Below, piece by piece: positions 1 through 13,539 of a stretch of DNA of 64,000 nt; position 1 is the stretch's first letter, and every line of letters begins with the position of its first letter. Position numbers and translations under genes: made by a program. This DNA comes from Thamnaconus septentrionalis (taxonomy: Eukaryota; Chordata; Actinopteri; Tetraodontiformes; Monacanthidae), in assembly GCA_009823395.1 (NCBI GenBank), contig CM020511.1:18659001-18723000 (forward strand), in the 5' to 3' direction. Below the pieces are notes generated by a model that was given only the letters and a program-made list of their open reading frames with translations, was not told the origin of the DNA and did not search any database.

Positions 1-859
1 CACTGGAATCATATCCCAAACAAAATACCTTTTGACTTAATATTAGCAACCAGGTACAAACAAAAAACAAGCATTGGAAAAAAAATAACTAAAGTTTGAA
101 AATAAAAACCATTTTCTAAAGAAATTAAGTCAACTTACATTCCCTACATCTGTGCCGCTTGGAAAAACACTTCATGCGTATGTCGTTTCTTTCAATTTTT
201 GGACAAGTTGAGATTTTGCATTCGGCCACGGCGTCTCAGACTAAACTATGATTGGACGGTCATTTCGGTGAATTTCAAGCTGAATAAAGATACGACAAAA
301 AGTGTTTACTATGACTTTTTCAGCAAATTTTGTTCATGTTGAAATTTTGCGTTTGTTTGCCTTGCCCTGTTTAACTTTGACAGTCTCCTCTGTGCGTTTT
401 ACCCAAATCTGAGCCATGGCCTCACCCCCCCCCCCCAAAAAAAAAGATTACATGTATAGTATGAATTTTTGTTATTATACAATGTCATCTCTGATGAGTT
501 AAAGAAAACTATGGAGAATTAAACCAACAACCTCATGCAGCACAGTCAGGGTTCCTCCAGCCTGAGCTTACTGTCTTCATGAGGTGCTGCTTTATTTTCT
601 TGCCCTCCTCTCTCACTTTGACTTAAAAAGACAGATACACTTCGCATGGTGGAGACCAGGAGACGAACCCCGGCCTCCCACACCAGAGTCAGCAGTCAGA
701 GCCACTGAACTAACTTGCCCTCCTGTGGACTGTTGAGGTAACATAGTGGAACATAACAAGTGTTTGGACAAAAACAAAATTCTGAAGGAAACTTCAAATG
801 TCTGAAGTTTGAAATGCTCAGACATTCGACGCACGCAAATGCAACGCAAGTTTTTATTT

Positions 860-860
<1 letters not shown>

Positions 861-917
<57 letters not shown>
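861..917. repeat. (CA)n microsatellite
   Basis: An uninterrupted CA dinucleotide tract of 57 bases. The reading frames across it (poly Cys-Val) are artefacts of the repeat. Confidence 0.95.
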
Positions 918-923
<6 letters not shown>

Positions 924-2193
924 CGACCTCCCCGCTGTGAGGTGTCGGATTTCCCCCCCAGACCATCTTGAGCGCTGACAAACGGGGAAGTAGAAAGGTC
1001 TCAGTGCTTCATCCGACACACACAGACACACAAACAACACAAGCTACTTCCCAAACAACTAAAGATTGTTCATCTTTCAAAGAGTTTTTGGAGTTAGGGT
1101 TAGATAGCTCAGGGCACAAGAGAACTTACTTTGAATCCACAACTTGGCGGTTCAAGTCTTTCAGTGGTCGTAGTCCACAGACTTTGAATACCAAGGTTGG
1201 TGGAATCTGGAGTTTTAGAATGGGCAGGGATCCATTTTGAAGTTCAATGGCCTAAAAAGGAAAGATAAATGTGCCAGTAGACATATCTAAAGAGTCATGG
1301 TGCTAGAGCGCTGACTTTCAATTCCTGTGGTTGGAGGTTTGAATCCAACAGCAGGCAATTGTTACGACGAGCAGAGTTGCACCTCTTGGATTCAAAACAC
1401 CAGTCTGCCTGTCAGGGGTCTTGAGCTGCTGATCTTTGGATTGGAAGATCTTTCTCTTATGCAGTGAGCGATTTGGCCACTCTTCTGTCGGCACACTTCT
1501 CCTTGGGAAGTCTTGGATGCGAGGATCTTTCTGTGTGGAATAATATTTAAGCTTTATAGCGCCACCTACAACATACAATATGAGTATGACTTTTTCATCA
1601 ATGCAAAGATAAATCACTCGTCTGTCTCTTCCAGTCTTCTCAGTTCTCCATACATCTGGCCAGTTCATTGGTGCTTTCTACCGTGAGAACATCCACATAT
1701 GTCAGGACCTCTGACTCATGCAGTAACGCCCGCAGAAAGCTTATTGAGGGGTTTCATGGCAACAACAGCAGGAGGATCGCAGGCAGGCATCTGCAAGGTG
1801 TCACAGGGGTCGGCGGGTGTTGTTTCTTCTTCTTATTATTGTCACACATCCTGTGTTTCAGTCCCGCACAATTCCGTAAGCAGATGTCACTCAGGCATCT
1901 TTTTACGAGCTATTGCCGGAAAAATCGTCTGCGCCACGCACTCCAGTGCAGATGAAGCATAAAAAGTAAACAGAGTGTTCTGTTGAGAGGATTACTTCCA
2001 GTAAACTGCCGCTGCAACCTACAAAGACACTGTTCTTCAGGGAGGTTTGACGCAGCTTCCTGTTGGTTTAAAGTTTAACAGCTCTAAACAGTTTTGCGAA
2101 TTTTGTTTGCCAAACAAATGATCAGTGTGACGCTTGATAGAAAAAAAAGATCCATCAAATATTTCAATTCAGTTTTTCATTTTAAATATAAGT

Positions 2194-2598
<405 letters not shown>

Positions 2599-3776
2599 AA
2601 TGTGTGTATATATATTTATCCCTCTTTGTGCTTTTTGTTTTTTAACAGCCAAAATTTAAAGATTCATTTGCCAGGAGAAACTGTCCTTCTACTGGTGTAT
2701 TTATGACAATAAGAATATTTTACAAAGCAATTTCTCTTTAACATTATTCAAAGTGCATGAATGTCATTCATATATTATTAATTTATGGATTGAAAAATAC
2801 TTCTATAACAATAAAATATTTCAACTTGAAAATATATATATGTGACTGACAGTCACAGGTGCGCACACGCCTCTCCACACACTGACCTTCCATGTGGTTG
2901 TGGGTTAGTGGGTCATCCTGCTGTATTTTAAAGGTTGGCCTGCTTTAACAGACGATACTGACTGGTGTGTATTCTGTGTTTTAAGCAGGCCACACACAAA
3001 ACCTGACCCACATCAGACACAACATACACAATGTAGCTGAAAATGACCGCACATGACAAAAAGTGGAGTGAAATAAATACTTTAATCCAACCAATTTTAA
3101 AAATTTACATTCTCTTATTTGTTTGGGCCGAAATACACAGTAGACAGAATAAGAACTGTAGCTATCATGACCTGATAGAGGGAAGACACAAAACCAAACA
3201 TAAAGCTTTGAAACGCAGCATTGAAAATTTCACAACGCTTAAAAACACAGTTAAAATGTGTTTCTCTCAGCTGTAAGCAGGAAGTAAAGTTTGACTGAAA
3301 ACAGAGCAAATGAGTCTGTTAAGCTGGCTGAATATCCAATGGCGACAACAAACCACAACAACAACATTGTGTACAGTTTTTTGTTAAGAAGTCCAAATGT
3401 GCAGGTTTGCACCGTACAATATAACTGACAATCTGCAAATATTTGCAGCCAACAAACTAGATTTGAAGTGACAACAATCGGCAGCTCAGCGGTTGTTGAC
3501 ACACAAAAAAAAGAGTAAATATTAGTCTAGAAATTTCCAGTTCAGTTTGAGAAGTTTCAGGTGGCTGATGGTGAATGTTTGTCTGCTGTACAAACAGCAG
3601 AGCAGGATTACAAATCATTTTATTATTCGTGTGAACATTTCATATTGGATGTCTTCAGAGGACTAAAAACTAAACACGTGACACAATCTGCAACGAGGTC
3701 CTAAACAAAATCCAAAATTAATAAACAGTATTTTTTTTTAACATATGCAAGATCTGCAATATATACCCAGCTATTA

Positions 3777-3786
3777 TTTATTTATT
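3777..3786 (-). other. pdp1: Candidate pdp1 polyadenylation signals
   Basis: Two overlapping AATAAA hexamers read on the minus strand about 1 kb downstream of the pdp1 stop codon. They imply a 3' UTR of roughly 1 kb ending near 3,755. This is inference from the hexamers; other weaker signals exist nearby. Confidence 0.45.
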
Positions 3787-4456
3787 GCATAAAATGTCTT
3801 GTTAATGCACATGAGGTTAAATAAAGCCTAGATGAGGTTGGACCATGCCGGCAGCATGTTTACCTTCACCAGTCCAGTGGGATAAGCAAGCTGTACCCCC
3901 TCCTTCCCCCCTTTCAACAACAGGCCAAATTATAAAAGGTGCGACTGAGTCAATAATTAAATAAAGGCAATTTGATTTAGAATGAATGGCTTCACAATAA
4001 ATAGTTCCATGAGCAGCCAATAGTCAAAGTTAAGCCTGATATTTTTTGGTCCTTTTACCGTATTTTTGCTGGGCACTTGAGTCACAGACTGCAGAGTAAA
4101 AGCTGAACAAAGTGTGCAGAGCTGAACAGTCTGAATACAACTTGACACAAAAAAGTAACACAAAAATGAACCAAATGGACGCAACAGACTCTTGGTAACA
4201 AGTCGAAATCTGAGAGGTGGATAACAAACCCAGCAGAGAGATGGACAGCAGGGGGTCCCGGTGGGACCAGGAGCAGGAGTCCAGGTCCGGGCCGGGCCGG
4301 GCCGGGCCGCGACAATAAAAGCATCTTCTCCTGTGACGTCCCATCAGTCGTCCTCTTTGGAGGTGCAGCCAATACAACCTACAAAGTCCTGAAGCAGTGG
4401 CAGGCGGCTATTGGCACAAAAATAAATTCTCTTTGACTTCAAATGAGCCATGCAGC

Positions 4457-4460
<4 letters not shown>

Positions 4461-4513
<53 letters not shown>
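4461..4513. repeat. (TG)n microsatellite in the pdp1 3' UTR
   Basis: A pure TG tract lying about 270 bases past the pdp1 stop codon, so it would be transcribed as (CA)n in the 3' UTR. A second short TG run is at about 4728-4746. Confidence 0.9.
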
Positions 4514-4519
<6 letters not shown>

Positions 4520-4783
4520 AACAGGAGGATGCATAACATCCAATTTAAACGAGACGTTCTGACTTCATCGGGAACTGCAAGTTGTCAAGCGCTGCGTACA
4601 AGTGTGCAAACTCTTTACATAAATACACTTGAAATTAATAAAACTTCAGATATGTGGCGCCATGTTAACGTAGCTTGTTTGTGTGCTTGTGTGAGGATCG
4701 TCAGTCCACACATACAGAGGAACAGAGTGTGTGTGTGTGTGTGTGTACTTCCAAGACAACAACAGTGAATGTCTGTGGAGGAT

Positions 4784-7700
4784 TCAGGACTGGCCCTCCT
4801 GCCTCGGTGTTCCGATCACATGTGGGTTGAACTGGGTGATGATGATGGTGATGTCGTCGCGGTACATGCGAGCCAGTTCCTCGGGCAGCGACAGCATTTT
4901 GGAGAGCCTCTCGTGGTCGATGGTGCCAAACTCGTTGTTGCCCACCGCGTGGCGCATCAGGTGGGTCGCCGAGTTCTGGTCCTCAAAGGCGGAGGAGGCG
5001 CGCGCCTTCCTCTCCTCCAGCAGGCCCTGCATCTGTCCCAGGGTGACCTGGTAGCCGCCCACCTTCAGAGGCTGGCGCTGGTGCACTCCCGTCAGAAACT
5101 CCCCGACGATTCGAACCACTTCCTGTCTGTGGAGCGTCTCCCAGAGGCCGTCAGAGCCAATCACCTGTCAATCACAAACTTAATCTTTAACTTAATTTGA
5201 ATACTTAAAATAGCCAACAATGTTAAAATCCAGAGAAAATCACTGTTGCGTGTTTTACTTATTTTGTCTCTCACTTGATTCTGGAGAAACTTTATAGTGA
5301 AACTACAAATTTCACGACAGGCTGTGATTTGGTGCGTTTTGTTTTCATTTACACACCCCTAGTGGCTTAACTGAGACACTGCACATGTAAGTGAAAAGTG
5401 AAAATTTAAGGGTACTTTAACTTATCAGAGTACTTTAACTAAGTAATTTAACAGAGTTACTTTATTAGTAAGTATTAATCAAGCAAATTTTTTTGTCAGT
5501 TGATTGCACACAATTTTGTTATTTTTACATTGTAAATGAAAATAAACTATTAATTCTACTAATGAATTCATTATCTACATGTATATTATTATATATTTTA
5601 GCCCCGCAACCCTGAGTGCAGGAGGAAGCAGGTATTGAAAATTGATGGATGGATTATATATTTTAGACAGTAATAAGTTGACTTGACATTCACCACTGAA
5701 AAGTGGGAGTGCACGTCCATAATAATTTTACTGTTGTGGCATTGATTGCGGTCCTGCCACACACACCAAAACAAGTATGTGCCTGTCAGGCCCGAGGCGC
5801 CTCGACTTCCTCTTTCCTGACGCTACAAGAAAACTGGCAGTGGCCTCTCACCATGAAACGATCCTGCGGCCGCAGCTTGTGGTGGGTGATCTCGGGCTCG
5901 GCGGTGAGGTACGGGGGTGTGTGATAGTTGGGAGGGATGAACTTGGTGTGCTCGTTTTCATGCAGCTGATCGGGCCCAGATTCCAACACTCGCGTCTGCA
6001 GTTCGATGCTCCACTTGAACTTGACGTCCCCAAACGCACGGAACGGCATGAGGAGGCCGAGCAGCCGGTCCTGTGGTGGGCAGAGGGAGGGAGGGGGTTA
6101 CTGATTGATTTATTTCTAGTAAGCTGGACTTTGAGCACTGCTGCTTCACAGCGAGAAGGTCGTGGGTTCGATTTCGGGCCTGGGACCTTTCTGTGTGGAG
6201 TTTGCATGTTCTCCCTGTGTCTGTGTGGGTTCTCTCCGGGTTCTCTGACTTCCTCCCACAGTCCAAAAACATGCATGTGAGGTGAACTGGAAACTCTAAA
6301 TTGTCCGAAGGTGTGTGTGTGACGGCGAATGGTTGTTTGTCTCTATGTGGCCTAGTGATGAAGTGGCCTCTTGTCCAGGGTGTCACCCTGCCTTCACCCT
6401 ATGACAGCTGGGAGGTGCTCCAGCAGACCCCCGTGACCCTGAGCTCAGGAAGAAGTGGGTATTGAAAATGTCAACACTGTGCGAAACCCGGGCGGAACGG
6501 ACCTGTCGTATCACCGTCTTCCTCTCTGAGGGAGGGTGCTCTCCCCGTATGCGAGACACCTCCTCTTCATTCTGGGCGTTGTGGTCGTTGGAGAGCGTGT
6601 GCGCGCTGAACGAGCCGTCCTCCTCCTGAACGCCCAGCACGGCCCGGGCGTCTCCTGCATTGGCGATATACCTTCACACAGGAGAGAGACAAGACGGCGT
6701 TACGATGCCGCGGCACGCCGACGGAAAATCTGTTCACGCACGCAAACTGGTTCACTCTGCCTACAGGTCGGAGCCGTCCACGTGGGCCACGCACGCCGTC
6801 GCTCCGGAGAAGGCCACCCGCAGCACCCAGTAGTGCAGGTAGGCGTTGGGGTCTCCAACCTGCGCAGTGAAGGAACTCAGTCAGTCATCTGATGGGACAC
6901 TTTGGTTTCGGTTACAGAGGCGACGACACCGGAGCTCGGGTCCAGTCCATAAAAGTTTTAAATTTGGATTCTGACGTTTTTGAACTGCGGCCAAAAGTGG
7001 AGAGTTTGTATGTAAGAATTAGAGCAACATTCCTGCCGTGACTGAGAGCACATTTAACTATTGGATTTAAACTCTTTTTTCAGTCAGTGAGAATCAGCAA
7101 GAATATCAAATATTAACGTAGGCCTTTTTTTCACTCTTGGATGTTAACATGATGACACAATTTTTGTTGTCGTTGTAAAAGGTAGTGTTGTAGTCAAGAC
7201 CGCAGCAACCGAGACCAAAACCTTATCAAGACAAGAGAGTATCAAGACCAAGACAAGACCAAGACTTTATATATCAAAGAAAATAAAACAAATAAGAACA
7301 CATAAAGTGTATTTTCTTCAATTCAAGTTTTGCTTCTGCATAAATGGAACAGCAACATTTGTTTTCACTAAGGTATCTTTCAATAATTTGCTAAATTTAT
7401 TTTTGCTGCTTTGCAAACCATTTGAAAAAAAACAACAACTTTGCTTCATAAAATTAAAATTATCCAGGAATAAGTGGGCTGTGCCACTCTAGGTGTCAAA
7501 CAGAGCAACACAAGGAAGCAGCTGGATTCTTTTCTGTTATTATCGTGTTGTTGTAATGTTGGCTGAGTCTTGACCAGTCTTGATCAAAATTCTGAAGTTC
7601 GTCCAGTCCGAGAACGAGACCCGGTAAAAATGCCTCCTAGTCCGAGACGAGACCAAGACCAATCTCAAGAACTACATCATTAGTAAAAGGGTCAAAATGT

Positions 7701-9773
7701 GGTCATTTAGGAAAAATATTTATGATGACAAAAAACCCAAATACTTTTAATCATTTCTGAAAAATGCCAAGTAAAACTCTAGAGGTTACAATTTCAAATT
7801 GAACTAACTGAAAGAAAAAACAAAACAAAACTACTTCAGTATATTTACTTGTGGGAAGTTCAAGAGGCAGACAAAGCGTGAAAAGTGTTCCATGCAGTCA
7901 GCAGAAGGCCCTCACCTGAGCCTCCAGCGAGATGTCATTATCCAGCCTCTTGAACGCATTCAGCAGGGCCTCACGTGTGTCTGGGACCTCACCAGGGCTG
8001 AACGGAAAAAAATAAAGATTCTGAAGCTAAAATCAGAGACTGGCAACAGCACCGTGAGCCTTCTAGAAACTAAATATGTACATCCATACCTGGTGAGGTC
8101 AATTAACTCCTGCCAGTAGGTGCGGAGGCTGTTGAAGTAGAGGCTCTGAGCCTCCCTGCTGAAGTAGTCGTTGGGGTGTTTGTGCCACTGCAGGATGGGA
8201 CTGAGGGCCCTGCCGGCCTCCACCGCTGCCTCCAGCTCACACAGGGTGTCGTGGGGCAGCAGAGACACAGCAATGTAGTAAAACAACCTCTCACTCAGGG
8301 CCTGGAGGAGACGAGGGAGCAAAACAACCGACAGATCTGAAATACTGTCAAGAAAACAGGAAAGTCAAGAAAAAAATGTCCCTGCGTTTCTAGATGCGTA
8401 TCTTATCTGCCGCTGCACAAAGTACATTCTTACAACATGACTGCAGTCTATATTGTACATATATGGTTAACAAAGTGTAGCAAACATGAGAAATATTACT
8501 TTCTCTTCTGTTTGTTTGTCTTGGGCAGGAGTAAATAAATAACTCATGTTACAGCTTACAGCCGCTATAAACTAGACCCAGATATGATAAATTGACATGT
8601 GAGCTAAATTCATTAAAAGTCTCACTGCATAACTTCTAATACATTGTTGGAGGACTAATTGATGTCAAAACAGTAGTTTTCACCCAGCAGATCAGTGTTC
8701 AGATTTGTTGTGTTGCCACTCAAATGAAATGCTGATTTTCCAATTTAAAACTCTTCCAAACTGGATTTCATTTTTGTGTTTGCGTTGCAAGCAATGTTAC
8801 GCTACACTAATGACCAGTCAACTAGAGCAAGAAAATCAAATATCACGACCTTTACGAGTGTTTCAACGTGCACCGAGGAAGTGACAGCATCAGCAAATTC
8901 AATAACAGGTCGTTGTTGGCTCTTCTTTTTGTGCAAATACACCGAATGCTCTTCTTATTCTTACTTATTCGTGTATTCAGTAAATGGGTTCAGCAGGGAA
9001 AACATCAGTAATCAGAAAAGAGGAAAACTACAAAGATGGTGTTCTAACTTATTTGTGATGCCAGAGGGAAAAAGACCAGGACTTTGACAAAAAGTGTGAT
9101 TTTATTTTTGAGAAAATAAACTTTGAGATGAATGTTTTCATTGCTGTTACACCTCTATTACTGCTACTGATGTAATTAGACCCCTGGGTGTTTCTTCCAT
9201 TTCTTGGAATTTAAAACGCCCCGGGCTAAATGAACTTCAACTGCAACCTTCCTTCTCCTACCTGTGCACAGGCACAGCCGGCATGGCCATCGAACACACC
9301 CAGCAGCATTCCTCGTGTCTGCAGGCACGTGGCTGCACTTCGACGGTCTTCTATTGGCGCGTTCGCCGGCAGGTGATTGCTCTCGAAACCCATCACGGAC
9401 GACAGATTCTTGCCATCAAATTCAGGCACCTGCAAAGTCAGAACTTTAGACTTAAAAAACTTACATGGCAGGCGCAGAAAGAGTGATTTATTTTCCGTGC
9501 ACAAACGAGCGTACGGACCTTGAAGCTGTACTCGTTGGCCTTCAGGATGGAGTTGACCTGCGGGGGTGTGAGGATGTAGCTCTGGAGGGGCGGGGTGGAG
9601 TGGTAACTTCTCGCCTGGAGGTGGCGTGGCCAGCCGCGGGAGGAGGACCACCGCGAGGTGGAACGGTGACTGATGGAGTCGAGCAGGCCCTGGTGCTGCT
9701 GGCATGGTAACAGATTGCAGGCCAGCAGCTTGGCGCGAGGCAGGCACCTGAGCAGCTGAGACGTCACGGGCAT
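4784..9773 (-). CDS. pdp1: Pyruvate dehydrogenase phosphatase catalytic subunit 1 (8 coding exons)
   Basis: PP2C-type Mg2+/Mn2+ phosphatase of the mitochondrial matrix. It dephosphorylates the E1-alpha subunit of pyruvate dehydrogenase and so switches the complex on. Exons in transcript order: 9773-9519, 9429-9262, 8301-8090, 7997-7916, 6859-6765, 6671-6503, 6070-5852, 5164-4784. All junctions are GT-AG and in frame, giving 526 aa (human PDP1 is about 537). Residues 1 to about 70 are Arg/Ser-rich and acid-poor, as expected of a mitochondrial targeting peptide. PP2C metal-site motifs: EDRR at 112-115, DGHAG at 132-136, GSDG around 405, RDD at 502-504. The text matches PDP1 (ILTPPQVNSILKANEYSFK; LPANAPIEDRRSAATCLQTR), not PDP2. 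The ATG at 9771-9773 follows an acceptor at 9787-9789, so a 5' exon is non-coding. Introns within the phosphatase domain are unlike the mammalian gene, as far as I recall it. Confidence 0.95.
6112..6472 (+). mobile_element. tRNA-headed fish SINE in pdp1 intron
   Basis: Begins with a tRNA-like stretch containing a B box (GGGTTCGATTT) and continues with the widespread fish repeat body (TTTGCATGTTCTCCCTGTG, CCAAAAACATGCATGTGAGG, GACAGCTGGGAGGTGCTCC). It ends near a degenerate tail. It fills most of the 432-base intron between the exons at 6503-6671 and 5852-6070. Related copies in this window are at about 39210-39436 (minus), 40928-41225, 50606-50706 and 56391-56702 (minus). Confidence 0.75.
7183..7682. 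mobile_element. hAT-like non-autonomous element, copy 1
   Basis: Imperfect terminal inverted repeats (TAGTGTTGTAGT at the left; the right end reads TAATGATGTAGT in reverse) are flanked by a perfect 8-bp direct duplication, GTAAAAGG, at 7175-7182 and 7683-7690. An 8-bp duplication is the hAT superfamily signature. The body is rich in GAGACCAAGAC-type units and encodes no transposase. It lies in a pdp1 intron; a shorter relative is at 10962-11327. Confidence 0.8.
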
Positions 9774-10961
9774 GGCTGGAGGTGAGCTGCAGGCACAGAG
9801 ACAGGCATCATTACTCTGATGTGAGCAAACACGCGGCCGTGGAGGGAAGAGCTGAAAACAGATGTTATCGGGGGCCACAAATCTAAAGGGAACAAAGTGT
9901 GAACCTGGTCACTATTGAGCAAACAAGGCCAAGGGAACAGACAGAGGCTGCGCAGTGACGCTTCAGAGCTGGATGTGACGATGAGAGCAGGGGAAAACAA
10001 ATGAGATCATGGAAAAGCCAAAATGCAAGTGATGATGTTTGTGTGTCTAGTTTGTGTGTGTAAAAAAACACTGGGCTATTCACTTCCAATTCAATGACAT
10101 CAGTGTGTGAAACAAATTGACCATTGAAGAAACTGGATCTCTGCCAGGTGGCAGAGAACAATTTATACCAATATTTAAAACAAACAAACAAAAAAAAAAC
10201 CCCAATAATGAGCCTCTATGCCCATGCATTGTTTGTCTTTTAAACACTGTTAAGTATACGGGTATTACACAGGAGAACATGTATAAAAAGTTGCAAGCAG
10301 GTCATTTAAAAATGTTTTTTTTTTTTAAAGACAGTTGGCCACTAATTTTGCTGCTGGTGTAACTGCAGTTATCATCCCAGTCTGATGAAGAACACAGGAC
10401 TGGTACTACTCAGCTATAGGACCTTTGACAGGCTGCTGAAGAGTATTTTACGAGGAAGCAAGTGCATTAAAATGTCACTGCCAATTAATTTATTGGCACT
10501 TGAAATGGAATGTTCCAGGTATGAGGAAGAAGAAAAAACCCAACAAGCCAGCCAGGAGCTCTGTCTTGGCCTGTGTGCAGTAATGACAATGACATGTCAC
10601 AGTCTCACCCGCTTGGCCTGCTAGTTGAACCAGTTTACCACCGACCGGGTGTGTATCAACACACTGCAGCAGCAGGAGCTGCAGCGAAGCAACAGCTTTC
10701 CTCTGCCCTGCTGAGGTCACATGGGACAGCGAGCTCTGCTTAAAATAACCCCAGCAAGAATTCAGCCCTGACATTTAGATCCTGAGACATCTCAGGTCGC
10801 GACCTGGTGAACTGGATGCTGAATGCGTATTCACCCCTACAAAACCCCAGTGGAATCTCTTCTTCTCACCGCTTCAATGAAGCAAACGAGAGGAGCCACT
10901 CTGCGGCCAAATCTCCTGCGATCCGTCCGGATCTGAGGAAGGAGGAGGAGGAGGGGGACAC

Positions 10962-11327
10962 TAGTGTTGTAGTCAAGACCGCAGCAAGTGAGACCAAGAC
11001 ATTTCTAAGACTAGAGAGTATCGAGGTCGAGGCAAGACCAAGACCAAGACTTTCTATATCAAAGAAAAAATAACAATGAGTATGTTTTCTAAATTCAAGT
11101 TTGCTTCTAAATCGAACAGCAACTCTGGGTGTCACAAACAGAGCGTAAAACAGCAGCAGCTGGATTCTTTTCCGTTATCTGTCACTGCAGTGTTGGCTGA
11201 GTCTTGACCAAAAATCCCGAGTCCGTCCAGTCCGAGACTGAGACAAGACGGAGCAAAAATGCCTCCGAGTCCGAGACAAGACCCTTCAAAAGTGCTCTTG
11301 AGACCAATCTCGAGTACTACAACGCTA
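10962..11327. mobile_element. hAT-like non-autonomous element, copy 2
   Basis: Same family as 7183-7682: left end TAGTGTTGTAGTCAAGACCG, right end TACTACAACGCTA. Flanking 8-mers GGGGACAC (10954-10961) and GTGGACAC (11328-11335) match at 7 of 8 positions, consistent with an older insertion. It sits in the first intron of pdp1. Confidence 0.75.
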
Positions 11328-12163
11328 GTGGACACCTCGGCATTTCGACACTGTTAACGTGTGGGCGTGGGTGTGTGAGGAGCGGAAGTCTCCCACATGT
11401 TCTTCCAAATTATAAGCCTTGGATGAGTCAGAGAAGAGAGACCGTCCCAGAATCACACCGCCGCAAGAAATTTGGGGATATTCTGAAACGTTTAACGTAA
11501 AAAGCTTAACGTTGCTGAATGACCAAAAACAGCGATCAATCATCGTCAAATTTCGTGTGGACATCTCTAGTCATGCCCACTTTCACCTCTCCAAATAATA
11601 ATAAAAAAAAAAAGATAACTCCTGTTTTATGGATACTGTCGGCGTTAAGTATTTTCTCTATAATTAGCGCCTATGGAGAGGAAAAGGCTTAACGTGAACA
11701 ATATCCATAAAATAAGGTTGATCGTTTTAGTTTTTGAATTTTGGGGATGGTTGATGGCTCTTTTTGGTCATTAAGCTACGTCAAGTTTTTTACGTTAGGC
11801 TTTTGAGAATGTCCCGAAAGTTGCCATGTTTGTTGATATTAACTAGCTTCCAGTTGGCGCTTTACTAGCAGCGTTGGAACGTGATTAGTAGCGAGGACAA
11901 GGCAAATGACAGTCAGTCAGTGATAGGCTGAGTGAAGGCGAACAGACAAGTGACAAAATATTACTGACAATTCTACGGCGGTTTCTCCCGGTCAACCAGA
12001 ATGCAGTGACCGACCGTGCTAACAGTCACGGCTAGCTGTGTCTGGTTGAAGTTACGCCCATCAGCCGCCGTCAACCTGGATCATGTCTGGTCGTTGGAGG
12101 GCAAAACGGCCACAGCTTTGAGAAGGGAGCTAAATGAAAGACGAAGAAGCGAAGGACTCTCAC

Positions 12164-12320
12164 CTTAACCGGCGAAAGCGAAGAAGTTATAGTCCTTCAT
12201 GACAGACAGCAGTGGGAAGCGACCCCTCTAAGTCTGTGTCGTTCTGGGGCGCCGCACAACGAAGCCAAGCGCTAATTGGCTGATCCCCCGACGACCGTGC
12301 TGACGTCACACCAGCTGCAA
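12164..12320 (-). promoter_or_regulatory. pdp1: Probable pdp1 promoter and non-coding first exon
   Basis: A CpG-rich stretch. On the minus strand it holds a good splice donor (AAG|GTGAGAG, exon end at 12164) that can join to the acceptor at 9787-9789 just before the pdp1 ATG. Upstream of it are a CCAAT box on the minus strand (ATTGG at 12275-12279) and a perfect palindromic cAMP-response element, TGACGTCA, at 12301-12308. The start of transcription is inferred to lie between about 12,170 and 12,260. The 2.4-kb intron between holds copy 2 of the hAT-like element and otherwise nothing I recognise. Confidence 0.55.
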
Positions 12321-12669
12321 AGGCACGTACGAAAATAAAAAATAAAAAATGAGGCGAGCCAAGTCTTTTATTATCCCGGGCCCATTGACTTGACGTGACA
12401 GGCAGGCCAATGTGGGACACTTTAACAGCCGCTCTGCTCCCTGCAGCATTTGAAGTTTTTTTTTTTTTTTGTTACAGTTTTTTTTTTTTTAAAATTATCA
12501 TTTTGGTATCATACTTTTAAATTAAAACACTGAATGCAAGGCAGCTTTATTTAGAAATGAATCACAATGAACTGTGATCTAAATGAATGTGTTTGCACTT
12601 TAATAATGAACAGCTATAAAAGAATACTTATGTGATCTTGAAATGTCAAACTAAAGACTACTGGCAATT

Positions 12670-12860
12670 TAAATATAAGATAAGATAAACTTTATTAATG
12701 TCGAAGGAAGGTCTTGTGCCAGATAGCTCCAAAGTCACAGAAACAGAACAAGTATAGCAGCAATAGGGCATTGAATAAAATAAAATAAAATAAAAATTTA
12801 AAAAGTATAAAAATAAGTGAGAGTAACAACTTAAACTATAGTGGCACATTACCAGAAGAA
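12670..12860 (-). mobile_element. LINE 3'-end remnant
   Basis: Contains the fish non-LTR retrotransposon tail motif AAACTTTATTAATGTCGAAGG followed by sequence ending in an AATAAAATAAAATAAA run. Only the 3' untranslated end is present. The family cannot be named with certainty by eye. Confidence 0.45.
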
Positions 12861-13182
12861 ATATTGGCCATTATTATTAGTGTTATTATTTATCTAAACT
12901 TCCTGTTATGTTACAGGTCAAATTGACCCATTTTAAAGTTTGAGGATCTAGGAAAAATACTTTAAAGTATTTTTTCAGTATGAAACTTCTTCTGCTTGCC
13001 TTAGTTAGTGCAATCAACAAATAATATATGGTTTATATAATATGGTTTATCTCACATATTTGCAACCACCCCCTGTATGTTCATATCACATAGATACTGT
13101 TCAGGTCAATCACATAAAACTGGAGATACTGTTCAGAAATGTCAATCTTTCTTTGCAACTGTGAGACATATTTCACCCTAAT

Positions 13183-13287
<105 letters not shown>

Positions 13288-13539
13288 TGCTGTTCCTGAC
13301 AAATGAACATAGCAGGAGGCTAATTTTTAAAAAAAAAATAAAAAGTAGTTCAGTGCCAAAGTTTTGGCATAATTTTTTAAGGATACTGTATCTTACCATA
13401 ACAAGGCCTGAGTGGAGTTTTACAATATGTTTTTCAGGCATTAAAAAAATGCCATTGTGACATTATATTAAAAAAATATGGAGAAGCAGTTTGTTCTGAC
13501 GTGATCACAAAACAGAAACCAAAAACATATCAAAAATCT

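Noticed and set aside
6164..6175. tRNA gene suggested by a B-box sequence
   Set aside because: The match is the head of a SINE; no full cloverleaf can be formed. The same holds for 39,360-39,430, 618-712 and 1296-1345.
4784..9773. Assignment as PDP2 instead of PDP1
   Set aside because: The N-terminal and PP2C motifs follow PDP1 (NSILKANEYSFK, LPANAPIEDRR), and tmem67 is the neighbour as for PDP1.
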